The notes: a model not told the origin generated them from the letters alone. Positions 1-5,602 are shown, numbered from the stretch's first letter. The stretch: DNA of 8,082 nucleotides from an uncultured Clostridiaceae bacterium (GCA_949841235.1 CATKZA010000064.1:1-8082), one strand, 5' to 3'. Numbers and translations are program-made.

Positions 1-279
1 TCATACCTGATTTACTCCTCCGACAGCGCAGAAAAAAGAAAAGCACTTGCAACCTATGCTTTGCAACTATTTTTCAACTTTTTTTGGAGCATATTATTCT
101 TCGGAATGTCACAATACTTATTTGCTTTTATATGGCTGATCGGATTAATCGTTCTCATCACAATTATGATCTATCAATTTTATCAGATCCTCCCCCTGGC
201 TGCCTATCTGCAACTGCCATATCTATTGTGGTGCATCTTTGCCGCCTATCTAAATTATACGATTTATACATTGAATTAG
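1..279 (+). CDS. TspO/MBR family membrane protein, C-terminal part (5' end outside window)
   Basis: The frame is open from the first base and ends at TAG 277-279, giving 92 residues of a protein that starts before the window. The visible part has the TspO/MBR (translocator protein, peripheral benzodiazepine receptor) pattern: an ALQLFFNFFWSILFF segment, a hydrophobic helix, a LAAYLQLPYLLWCIFAAYLN segment typical of the family's last helix, and a final TLN. Full family members are usually about 150-170 residues with five transmembrane helices, so roughly the last three helices are present. TspO proteins sit in the membrane and bind tetrapyrroles and related ligands; in bacteria they are linked to porphyrin handling and stress responses, but the exact role here cannot be read from sequence. 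The family call rests on remembered motifs. The TTG at 61 is an internal leucine codon and not a start. The nearest downstream structure is a long hairpin at 317-375. Confidence 0.85.
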   Translation, partial: SYLIYSSDSAEKRKALATYALQLFFNFFWSILFFGMSQYLFAFIWLIGLIVLITIMIYQFYQILPLAAYLQLPYLLWCIFAAYLNYTIYTLN

Positions 280-283
280 GGGC

Positions 284-300
284 ATGGCAACAGCCGCCAT
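284..300. repeat. Short inverted repeat ATGGC/GCCAT
   Basis: A 5-bp inverted repeat, ATGGC (284-288) and GCCAT (296-300), encloses a 7-nt loop and begins 5 bases after the TspO stop codon. The word GCAACAGCCG within it recurs in the left arm of the large hairpin at 317-375. Its closeness to the stop suggests 3'-end mRNA structure, but it has no T run after it, so it is not a canonical intrinsic terminator. Confidence 0.35.
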
Positions 301-316
301 TCGCAGCTTTATGCTC

Positions 317-375
317 ACAGCAACAGCCGATGGCATTGACCATTTTATATGGATAACGCCATCGGCTGTTGTTGT
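317..375. repeat. Long near-perfect hairpin downstream of the TspO gene
   Basis: The arm CAACAGCCGATGGC (321-334) is perfectly complementary to GCCATCGGCTGTTG (358-371). The stem extends outward by one G-T wobble and three more pairs to 317 and 375, for an 18-bp stem. The 23-nt loop contains a smaller CCAT/ATGG inverted repeat. No run of T follows on either strand, so a rho-independent terminator is unlikely. It could protect the TspO transcript's 3' end, or be a remnant of a small mobile or extragenic repeat. Bases 369-375 (TTGTTGT) can alternatively pair with ACAACAA at 392-398. Confidence 0.7.
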
Positions 376-418
376 GCGATCCGCTATAGGAACAACAAAG
401 CATTCCAAAAAAGAATCG

Positions 419-613
419 TTATCCCTCCTCCTCTTCTTTCCCTTCTAATTCCTTCCTCTTCACATCAGATTCATCCAGCCTGTTCCATATTTCATCCAGG
501 GCTTGAAGCATCGCCTCCCACTCTTTCACGGTAAACTCAAAATTCCCTATCTCATATTTCCTCGCCCATTCTACATAGTAGCTGCAAGCTAATTTCTGCG
601 GCTTTTCTGGCAT
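419..613 (-). CDS. Small hypothetical acidic protein (64 aa)
   Basis: I do not recognise this protein. It runs from ATG at 613 to TAA at 419-421. The middle looks protein-like, with aromatic-rich CSYYVEWARKYEIGNFEF followed by a probable amphipathic helix (TVKEWEAMLQALDEIWNRLDE), then a highly charged tail ending KEEEEG. A stop codon directly precedes the ATG, so there is no longer version in this frame. The only Shine-Dalgarno-like sequence, AGGAGA (629-634), is about 15 nt from the ATG, which is too far for strong initiation. Another small ORF overlaps its 5' end in a different frame. It could be a real small gene, the downstream piece of a frameshifted gene, or chance. It lies beyond the 3' end of the GNAT-MaoC gene on the same strand. 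Confidence 0.35.
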   Translation of the reverse strand: MPEKPQKLACSYYVEWARKYEIGNFEFTVKEWEAMLQALDEIWNRLDESDVKRKELEGKEEEEG

Positions 614-696
614 TCAAAGCCGCTCTGCTCTCCTAAAAGATCCACGCAGATGCCAAATATCTCACAGCAATCTACCAAAAATGCTACACTAAACAT
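589..696 (-). CDS. Tiny hypothetical ORF (35 aa) overlapping the next small ORF
   Basis: This reading frame starts at ATG 694-696 and ends at TAG 589-591, with N-terminal sequence MFSVAFLVDCCEIFGICVDL and an end QKSRRN. I recognise no family. It overlaps the first 25 bases of the 64-residue ORF downstream, in another frame, which is the layout of either two translationally coupled small genes or one gene broken by a frameshift. There is no convincing ribosome binding site before its ATG. A weak promoter-like pair lies upstream: CTAAAA at 763-768 read as TTTTAG, and ACTATA at 741-746 read as TATAGT, 16 nt apart. Confidence 0.2.
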   Translation of the reverse strand: MFSVAFLVDCCEIFGICVDLLGEQSGFECQKSRRN

Positions 697-771
697 ATCG
701 GGAATAGATAGTTATTTCATAATATGCATGGCAAACTCATACTATATGATGACATAAAATTACTAAAACAA

Positions 772-1752
772 CTAACAATCTATTGGAACCTTTACAGTTG
801 CATCGCCAGCAACGAGCATTTCTCCCTTTTGATTACATACATTTGTGTCTAATAGAATAATATCTTCGCCCAATATTTCCTTTACAGTAACCCTGGCGGT
901 AACGGTATCCCCTATATATGCAGGATTTTTGAATGCTATATTTTGTGATAGGTAAACCGTCCCCCTTCCCGGAAAATAATTGCCAAGCACACTTGAAATA
1001 TATGATGCCACCAGCATCCCATGGCAAACTCTTTTTCCAAACAAGGATTTCGCCGCCTCGATGTCATTCACATGCAAAGAATTAAAATCACCGGTGATCC
1101 CGGCAAACATTACCACATCTGATTCTGTAATGGTTTTAGAAAAACTGTCGCTTTGCCCTAAAACATATTTTGTGCATACAGCCGCTTCATTCTTATCAGA
1201 AAAATAGTCATCAATTTCTATTTTTTCATATTTATACTGATCCCTGATCGACTGCCACTTCTCTTTATTAATTCCCATCTGAACAATATCATAATATTGA
1301 CCATTCTTGCATATATGCTCTTTTCTTTTCCCTTCTATGTCAGCTCCAAATTTCTGATGAATCGAGATAACCTTTTCATTGAAGCAAAAAACTTCACAGC
1401 ACACCTTATTTAACTTCAATGTACCAAATGCAAAATCATATATATTGCACTCTAGCCGCGTCGCAATCCCTCGCCCCCGAAAGGACGTATCCGCTATGTA
1501 ATACGCCCAAGCGCATCGCTTATTTTGATAATCAATATCAGTCATGTTAATCAGACCAATATCCACGCCATCCATTTGAATAATCCAATATATATCCTCT
1601 TTTGACCGCATGATTTTATTAAACCACTTTCTTTGCCCATCAAGAGTCAACTGGCAATCCGTATACATATATTTTGTCACTTCCGGAGTCATTCTCCAAT
1701 GCATAATTTTCTCCAAATCCTCTTCACAAATCCTTCTTAAGCATAAAGCCAT
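772..1752 (-). CDS. GNAT N-acyltransferase (PseH-like) fused to MaoC/PhaJ-type enoyl-CoA hydratase
   Basis: The predicted protein has 326 residues and two enzyme domains. Residues 1-167 resemble the PseH-type GNAT family, which N-acetylates an amino sugar in pseudaminic acid synthesis. Visible features are LRRICEEDLEKIMHWR at the start, IYWIIQMDGVDIGLINMTDID (54-74), the acyl-CoA pyrophosphate loop FRGRGIATR (91-99) and the KNGQYYDIVQMGINKEKW end (149-166). After a charged linker, residues 199-323 are a hotdog domain like PhaJ, the (R)-specific enoyl-CoA hydratase. It keeps GDFNSLH with the expected catalytic Asp222 and His227, HGMLVAS (244-250) and a GRGTVYLSQNIAFKNPAYIGD segment (262-282). 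The start at 1752 is chosen because AGGAGGG (1762-1768) lies 9 nt upstream; an earlier in-frame ATG at 1776 has no such site. A sigma-A-like promoter lies upstream and an XRE regulator gene is divergent. I infer that the hydratase makes a 3-hydroxyacyl-CoA which the GNAT domain transfers to an amino sugar. The domain calls are firm; substrates are unknown. Confidence 0.88.
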   Translation of the reverse strand: MALCLRRICEEDLEKIMHWRMTPEVTKYMYTDCQLTLDGQRKWFNKIMRSKEDIYWIIQMDGVDIGLINMTDIDYQNKRCAWAYYIADTSFRGRGIATRLECNIYDFAFGTLKLNKVCCEVFCFNEKVISIHQKFGADIEGKRKEHICKNGQYYDIVQMGINKEKWQSIRDQYKYEKIEIDDYFSDKNEAAVCTKYVLGQSDSFSKTITESDVVMFAGITGDFNSLHVNDIEAAKSLFGKRVCHGMLVASYISSVLGNYFPGRGTVYLSQNIAFKNPAYIGDTVTARVTVKEILGEDIILLDTNVCNQKGEMLVAGDATVKVPIDC

Positions 1753-1804
1753 ACGATAGCACCCTCCTGTTTCCATACGTTTTTGATTAGCCTATGATAC
1801 ATTT

Positions 1805-1833
1805 ATTCTATCAAATATTTATTCAAAAGTCAA
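1805..1833 (-). promoter_or_regulatory. Sigma-A-like promoter of the GNAT-MaoC gene
   Basis: Read on the - strand, TTGACT (1828-1833) and TAGAAT (1805-1810) are separated by exactly 17 nt, a near-consensus vegetative promoter. Transcription would start near 1798 and leave a leader of roughly 45 nt before the chosen start codon at 1752. ATGATAC at 1794-1800 overlaps the expected start point and is an inverted copy of GTATCAT at 1876-1882. Confidence 0.7.
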
Positions 1834-1856
1834 CTTATTCAATACATAATCCACTC

Positions 1857-1898
1857 ATAGTATACATACCTTATAGTATCATATATATTGTATAGTCT
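1857..1898. promoter_or_regulatory. Candidate operator: three ATAGT(A/C)T direct repeats
   Basis: ATAGTAT occurs at 1857-1863 and 1873-1879, and ATAGTCT at 1892-1898, with offsets of 16 and 19 bases. They lie between the divergent GNAT-MaoC and XRE genes, where binding sites of a small autoregulating XRE protein would be expected. The promoter of the XRE gene must also lie here, because TATAGT and TATATT -10-like hexamers occur at 1891-1896 and 1884-1889, but no good -35 is present. The stretch is AT-rich, so short repeats can arise by chance. Confidence 0.35.
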
Positions 1899-1948
1899 CG
1901 GAAAGCGACTGAAAACGGCAGAAAATACACGATGCAGGGGGGCTTTAT

Positions 1949-2233
1949 ATGGTTGACTTTGGAAACGTATTGAAAACGTTGCGTCTAAAAGAAAATCTCA
2001 CGCAAGCGCAGCTATCCAAAAAATTAGGGCTGACAAAATCAGTCATAAGTGCTTATGAAACAGGTCTGAGACTACCTTCCTATGATGTCCTGATCCATAT
2101 CGCCAAGATATTTAATGTAAGCACAGATTACTTGCTGGGATTAGAACACAAACAAGAAATTGACTTGTCCGGTTTATCAAAGGAAGAAATAGATGCCCTG
2201 ATGCGTCTAATCAAAGCCATGCAGAATAAATAA
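1949..2233 (+). CDS. XRE/Cro-type helix-turn-helix transcriptional regulator (94 aa)
   Basis: A small DNA-binding protein with a classic XRE (HTH_3) domain at about residues 5-62: VLKTLRLKENLTQAQLSKKLGLTKSVISAYETGLRLPS, then VLIHIAKIFNVSTDYLLGL. The LTQAQLSKKLGLTKSVISAYE part is the helix-turn-helix. The remaining tail (about 71-94, LSGLSKEEIDALMRLIKAM) is a short predicted helix that probably helps dimerisation. There is no ligand or protease domain, so it is likely a simple autoregulating repressor. The start is supported by AGGGGGG (1936-1942), 6 nt before the ATG. It is divergent from the GNAT-MaoC gene across about 200 bp with repeated ATAGT motifs, so that gene and its own gene are the likely targets; this is inferred from arrangement. 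The gene converges with the por operon, whose terminator lies just beyond its stop codon. Confidence 0.9.
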   Translation: MVDFGNVLKTLRLKENLTQAQLSKKLGLTKSVISAYETGLRLPSYDVLIHIAKIFNVSTDYLLGLEHKQEIDLSGLSKEEIDALMRLIKAMQNK

Positions 2234-2278
2234 CCGGCAAGGGAAGTTCAGACCTTTTGACACCCTAATCCTATAAAC

Positions 2279-2316
2279 AAAAAAACGGCCAGCTGCATCA
2301 CGCCTTGCAAACCGTT
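2279..2316 (-). terminator. Intrinsic terminator of the por operon
   Basis: On the - strand the sequence reads AACGGTT (2310-2316), a 19-nt interior, then GGCCGTT (2284-2290), running straight into seven Ts (2279-2285). Five Watson-Crick pairs are extended by G-U pairs, and GCA/TGC can add a further inner stem. The position about 70 nt after the porB stop and the T run fit rho-independent termination of - strand transcription. There is no T run for + strand transcripts, so it would not serve the convergent XRE gene in the same way. Confidence 0.65.
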
Positions 2317-2337
2317 AATACTTTGCAAATCCACAGC

Positions 2338-2360
2338 ACAATGCATTGGCCAATTATTGT
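2338..2360. repeat. Near-perfect palindrome after porB
   Basis: The 10-bp perfect palindrome ATTGGCCAAT (2345-2354) is flanked by ACAAT (2338-2342) and ATTGT (2356-2360), which are also complementary, with 2 and 1 unpaired bases between. It lies between the porB stop and the operon terminator and would form a hairpin in the 3' untranslated region, or could be a protein-binding site. No function is evident. Confidence 0.4.
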
Positions 2361-2383
2361 CATTTATTCCATGATTTTTCATC

Positions 2384-3331
2384 CTACTGCTCTCTGGAGC
2401 ATTTGAAGAGCAAATCCTCCCAGCGTCTGTCCACCTCCGCCTGGAACTCCTGAATCAACGCCTCATTCCCCGGCTTAAACAGATGCTTGAACCTTCCCTG
2501 CTTCCGCAGAAACTCCTCGATGGGCAGCTTCTTTTTCGGCTCATAGGACAATATCCACCTGCCGTGATCCACTTCAAACAATGGCCAGTAGCAGGTCTCC
2601 ACCGCCAGCTTGCAGATATCCATGATTTCCGCCGTCTCATAACGCCACCCCCTGGGGCAGGGAGCCATGATATTGAGAAAAGCCGCCCCCTCGGTATAGA
2701 TGGACTTCTCCGCCTTCTTGTGCAAATCCTTAAAATTCTGGGTCAGCGTGGTCTGTGCCACATAAGGTACGTCGTGGTCTGCGATGATACTGGCAAGATC
2801 CTTCCGATTCTGCATCTTCCCCGCAGACTCCTTCCCCACGGGGGTGGTGGTAGTGTCCGCATACATGGGCGTGGCGGAGGAACGCTGGATGCCCGTGTTC
2901 ATATAGGCTCCATTGTCATAGCACACATACACCATGTCATGTCCCCGCTCCATGGCGCCGGACAAAGACTGGAAGCCGATATCATAGGTTCCCCCGTCTC
3001 CCCCGAAAGTAATGAACTTAAAGGTATCCTCCGCAGGAATCTTCCCCCTCTTTTTCAAGACCTTGTAGGCAGTCTCCACGCCGCTCAAGGTAGCCCCTGC
3101 ATTCTCAAAGGCATTGTGGATATAGCTGTCCTCCCAGGAGGTATAGGGATACATGAAAGAAGATACCTCCAGGCAGCCCGTGGCATTCCCTATCACCGCA
3201 TGATCCTCTTCCTTCAACGCCCGAAGCACGGCCCGCACTGCGATAGTCGCCCCGCAGCCGGCGCACATGCGATGCCCCGGCGCCAGACGCTCCGGCTTAT
3301 TCATCATAGTCTTCAAACTAAAATCACTCAT
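2384..3331 (-). CDS. porB: Pyruvate (2-oxoacid):ferredoxin oxidoreductase beta subunit
   Basis: This is the thiamine-diphosphate-binding beta subunit (315 residues) of a four-subunit 2-oxoacid:ferredoxin oxidoreductase. It decarboxylates the 2-oxoacid and passes electrons to its own [4Fe-4S] cluster and then to the delta subunit. Visible signatures are GHRMCAGCG (19-27, first Cys pair C23/C26), NATGCLEV (49-56, C53), a later CPRGWRYE (C225) and the TPP-binding GDGGTYDIG (111-119) with DN at 139-140. The segment AYMNTGIQRSSATP (142-155) strongly resembles pyruvate-type PorB and argues against indolepyruvate or 2-oxoglutarate enzymes, though a branched-chain 2-oxoacid enzyme is not excluded. 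I chose ATG 3329-3331 because GAGGAAAG precedes it closely; the in-frame ATG at 3343 (four residues longer) has a poorer site. It is last in the operon and, unlike the other por genes, is separated from its neighbour by about 170 nt of hairpins. Confidence 0.93.
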   Translation of the reverse strand: MSDFSLKTMMNKPERLAPGHRMCAGCGATIAVRAVLRALKEEDHAVIGNATGCLEVSSFMYPYTSWEDSYIHNAFENAGATLSGVETAYKVLKKRGKIPAEDTFKFITFGGDGGTYDIGFQSLSGAMERGHDMVYVCYDNGAYMNTGIQRSSATPMYADTTTTPVGKESAGKMQNRKDLASIIADHDVPYVAQTTLTQNFKDLHKKAEKSIYTEGAAFLNIMAPCPRGWRYETAEIMDICKLAVETCYWPLFEVDHGRWILSYEPKKKLPIEEFLRKQGRFKHLFKPGNEALIQEFQAEVDRRWEDLLFKCSREQ

Positions 3332-3362
3332 ATCTTTCCTCATTTCTGCACTTTTTCAAACA

Positions 3363-3497
3363 TGCCGCTACAGGCGGCAATATCAGCAAAGCTGACATCA
3401 ACAATCCATGAGAAGAACGCTGCTTTTGCGTTCTTCCTGTGTGATACTTAGAATTTCTTTGCGAAACGCCCACTGGCGTGAGCAATTTAGAAATTCT
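3363..3497 (-). repeat. Array of four hairpins between porA and porB
   Basis: The porA-porB gap contains four separate inverted repeats: TGCCGC/GCGGCA (3363-3379, 5-nt loop), TCAGC/GCTGA (3383-3395, 3-nt loop), GAAGAACGC/GCGTTCTTC (3412-3436, 7-nt loop), and a large nested structure at 3450-3497. The last has outer arms AGAATTTCT (3450-3458) and AGAAATTCT (3489-3497), an inner TTGC/GCAA and a terminal ACGCC/GGCGT stem. None has a proper T run. In mRNA these would form a structured spacer, perhaps stabilising or separating the porA and porB messages. They could equally be REP-like extragenic repeats that landed in the operon. Confidence 0.65.
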
Positions 3498-3504
3498 TAT
3501 CGCA

Positions 3505-4686
3505 CTATTTCCTAAGCCTGATATACTGGTACTGCTCAATCTCCTTGCCGTTTACCATCATTTCCTCCAGATCAGAGAAAATCCCGCTGGCATCTCCCAC
3601 CGTAAAGTCACGGCCAGCCAATCCATAGATATAATTCACCGTCTCAATCATCACCTTATTTCGGAAGAGTGCCGATGTCACTTCGCTGCCCAGAGGCCCT
3701 CCGTTGCCATTGTAGCTCTCGCAGCGATCCATGATTGCCACCGCCTTGCAGTTTTTCAATGCCTGTGCGATCTCTTCTGCCGGGAAGGGACGGAACACCC
3801 GCAGCTTCATGACGCCCACTTTCTTCCCTTCGTCCCGCAAATGGTCTACCGCTTCCTTTGCCGTTCCCGCCGCAGAACCCATGATGAGCATGATATACTC
3901 CGCATCCTCCGTGCGGTACTCCTCGAAAAGACCATACTCCCGACCCGCCATTTTCCCAAATCTCTCAGCCACTTCCAAGATCACTTCCTTGGAATTTTCC
4001 AGAGCGATCTCCTGATTCTTCTTGGCCTCCATGGCATAATTGCTGACGGAATAGGGACCCACCGCAATGGGCTTTCCCGGATTCAGCAGATACTCCTCCG
4101 GCTCATATTCCCCCACGAAGTCCCTCACCTTCTCGTCCTCCAGCAGTTCCATATTCTCCACCGCATGGCTGGTGATAAAGCCATCCTGGCAAATCATCAC
4201 CGGCAGATGCACCCTCTCGTCCTCGGCGATGGGATACGCTTGGATGAAGTTGTCATAGGCTTCCTGATTGTTTTCCGCATAAATCTGAATCCAGCCCGTA
4301 TCTCTGGCACCCATGCCGTCAGAGTGGTCGCAGTTGATATTGATGGGGCCGGACAGGGTTCTGTTCACCAATGCCATCACCAGGGGCAGCCGATTGGAGG
4401 CCGCCAGCAAAAGTTCCTCCCACATCAATGCCAGTCCCGCAGAGGAAGTGGCCGTAAGGCTTCTGGCTCCCGCCGCCTCCGCTCCGATGGTGGCACTCAT
4501 GGAAGAATGCTCGCTCTCCACCGGGATAAATTCCGTGTCCATCTCTCCGTTCGCTATGTAAGTAGACACCATCTGGGGAATCTCCGTGGACGGCGTGATG
4601 GGAAATGCCGGCATCACATCCGGGTTAATCTGGCGAATCGCATAGGATACCGCCTCATTTCCTGACATACGTTCTTTGATAGCCAT
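3505..4686 (-). CDS. porA: Pyruvate (2-oxoacid):ferredoxin oxidoreductase alpha subunit
   Basis: The 393-residue alpha subunit supplies the pyrimidine-side TPP domain and the transketolase C-terminal-like domain of the complex. Residues 26-34 (PAFPITPST) hold the conserved ITP motif, whose Thr31 corresponds to the substrate-contacting threonine of pyruvate:ferredoxin oxidoreductases. VESEHSS (56-62) carries the conserved TPP-activating glutamate region, and NRTLSGP (108-114) has the expected arginine. DHSDGMGARDTGWIQIYAEN (120-139) is typical of the PorA/VorB group. The length is normal for the family. The ATG overlaps the porD stop by one base (TAATG), and a strong GAAGGAGGG site (4696-4704) lies inside the end of porD, so the two are translationally coupled. 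It acts with the gamma, delta and beta subunits in the cytosol. Pyruvate is the likely substrate from PorB motifs; branched-chain 2-oxoacids are the main alternative. Confidence 0.93.
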   Translation of the reverse strand: MAIKERMSGNEAVSYAIRQINPDVMPAFPITPSTEIPQMVSTYIANGEMDTEFIPVESEHSSMSATIGAEAAGARSLTATSSAGLALMWEELLLAASNRLPLVMALVNRTLSGPININCDHSDGMGARDTGWIQIYAENNQEAYDNFIQAYPIAEDERVHLPVMICQDGFITSHAVENMELLEDEKVRDFVGEYEPEEYLLNPGKPIAVGPYSVSNYAMEAKKNQEIALENSKEVILEVAERFGKMAGREYGLFEEYRTEDAEYIMLIMGSAAGTAKEAVDHLRDEGKKVGVMKLRVFRPFPAEEIAQALKNCKAVAIMDRCESYNGNGGPLGSEVTSALFRNKVMIETVNYIYGLAGRDFTVGDASGIFSDLEEMMVNGKEIEQYQYIRLRK

Positions 4687-4991
4687 TACACATTTCCCTC
4701 CTTCATCTCGATTGCATCAAAGGGACATACATTGGCGCAGATGCCGCAGCCCTTGCAGTGATCCATGTCAAAATCCAATCGCTTTCCATCCTTCACCGGA
4801 ATGCTGGAATCCGGGCATACCGGGGTGCATAGCAGGCATTGCTTGCACTTTTCCGGATGATAGATCGGCGTGTTCGTCCGCCACTCCCCCGTATTGAATG
4901 ACTTGGAAGTGCCTCCCGCAAATATCATCAATCCCTCCGTCAGCTGATGATGAGGCGTCTTCTCATTGATTTTCGTAACGTCTGTTCTCAT
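4686..4991 (-). CDS. porD: Pyruvate (2-oxoacid):ferredoxin oxidoreductase delta subunit, 2x[4Fe-4S] ferredoxin
   Basis: The 101-residue delta subunit is the ferredoxin-like electron conduit of the complex. After a leader of about 45 residues, which includes the WRTNTPIYHPEKC segment usual in PorD, there are two ferredoxin motifs: C49-x2-C52-x2-C55-x3-C59-P and C79-x2-C82-x2-C85-x3-C89-P. These eight cysteines bind two [4Fe-4S] clusters that carry electrons from the beta subunit towards external ferredoxin. The start is supported by TGGAG (5001-5005), 9 nt upstream. It lies 20 nt after the gamma-subunit stop and overlaps porA by one base, so it is clearly inside the operon. Family size and motif order are complete; no residue appears to be missing. 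Confidence 0.94.
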   Translation of the reverse strand: MRTDVTKINEKTPHHQLTEGLMIFAGGTSKSFNTGEWRTNTPIYHPEKCKQCLLCTPVCPDSSIPVKDGKRLDFDMDHCKGCGICANVCPFDAIEMKEGNV

Positions 4992-5011
4992 TTATATTTT
5001 CTCCATTCTAT

Positions 5012-5602
5012 TTATGCCGTTTTTAACGCCTCTTCCACCACGTCAAAAGCCTTCTCCAATGCCTGCATATTTCCATCGATCACCTCTGGCTTTTTGGCAA
5101 ATTTATGCTCGTAGGAGGCGCGCATCTCCGTGATGAATTTCTCCCGGGGCATCACGCTGCTCACCGCCACGGTAGCCGCCAGCATGGGGGAATTAGGAAA
5201 ATTCTTCCCCAGAGTCTCCATGGAAATCTTCCTGGCATCCACGGTAAATACCTTGCCCTCATAACCGTTCAAATGCTCCATGATATCCTCGCTCCGCTTG
5301 GGCGTATTGACGATGATGGCTCCTTCTTTTTTCAGCCCTGCCGTCACATCCACCGAATCCAGCAGCGTCTCGTCAACCACCACCACGAAATCCGGATGGT
5401 AGATATTGGAATGCACCCGAATCCTGTCAGAACTGATCCGGTTGAACGCCGTTATCGGCGCCCCCATGCGCTCCGGCCCATACTCCGGAAACCCTTGCAC
5501 GTTCTGTCCTGTCTTAAATGCCACGTCGGCGAGGAGAAGAGCTGCCGTCTTGGCACCCTGCCCGCCCCGTCCATGCCATCTGATTTCTATTCCGTTCTTC
5601 AT
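5012..5602 (-). CDS. porG: Pyruvate (2-oxoacid):ferredoxin oxidoreductase gamma subunit
   Basis: First gene of the por operon, encoding the 196-residue gamma subunit. IRWHGRGGQGAKTAALLLAD (7-26) is the family's glycine-rich signature, and QGFPEYGPERMGAPITAFNR (36-55) is the second conserved block. These proteins (POR_gamma, catalytic domain shared with VorA/PorC) pack against the alpha and beta subunits and help bind CoA. The start is placed at ATG 5600-5602 because AGGAG (5613-5617) lies 10 nt before it. An in-frame GTG at 5629 would add nine basic residues, MKRGRRIFV, made from the ribosome-binding region itself, and is unlikely. A near-consensus promoter lies about 120 nt upstream and the leader between them is a row of hairpins. 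The order gamma-delta-alpha-beta matches operons known from archaea and Thermotoga. Confidence 0.92.
   Translation of the reverse strand: MKNGIEIRWHGRGGQGAKTAALLLADVAFKTGQNVQGFPEYGPERMGAPITAFNRISSDRIRVHSNIYHPDFVVVVDETLLDSVDVTAGLKKEGAIIVNTPKRSEDIMEHLNGYEGKVFTVDARKISMETLGKNFPNSPMLAATVAVSSVMPREKFITEMRASYEHKFAKKPEVIDGNMQALEKAFDVVEEALKTA

Noticed and set aside
164..403. - strand frame with Cys-rich NAIGCCCEHKAANGGCC, reminiscent of a modified-peptide precursor
   Set aside because: The cysteines come from the GC-rich palindrome at 317-375, which gives NAIGCCC on both strands. The frame overlaps TspO antisense and no peptide-modifying enzyme is nearby.
1753..1776. Eight-residue longer start for the GNAT-MaoC protein
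   Set aside because: The extra residues are encoded by the AGGAGGG ribosome binding site region of the downstream ATG, and the upstream ATG lacks its own site.
1861..1896. Promoter for the XRE gene
   Set aside because: Several TATA-like hexamers are present but none has a reasonable -35 at 16-18 nt, so no specific site can be claimed.
3412..3436. GAAGAACGC hairpin as an intrinsic terminator of porA
   Set aside because: No T run follows the stem on the - strand, and porB must be transcribed beyond it.
2483..4665. Long + strand open frames opposite porB and porA (322 and 395 codons)
   Set aside because: They lie antisense to genes with unmistakable Por motifs, their translations are rich in His, Arg and Pro with no recognisable domain, and they have no supporting start sites. 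They are shadows of GC-rich codon use.
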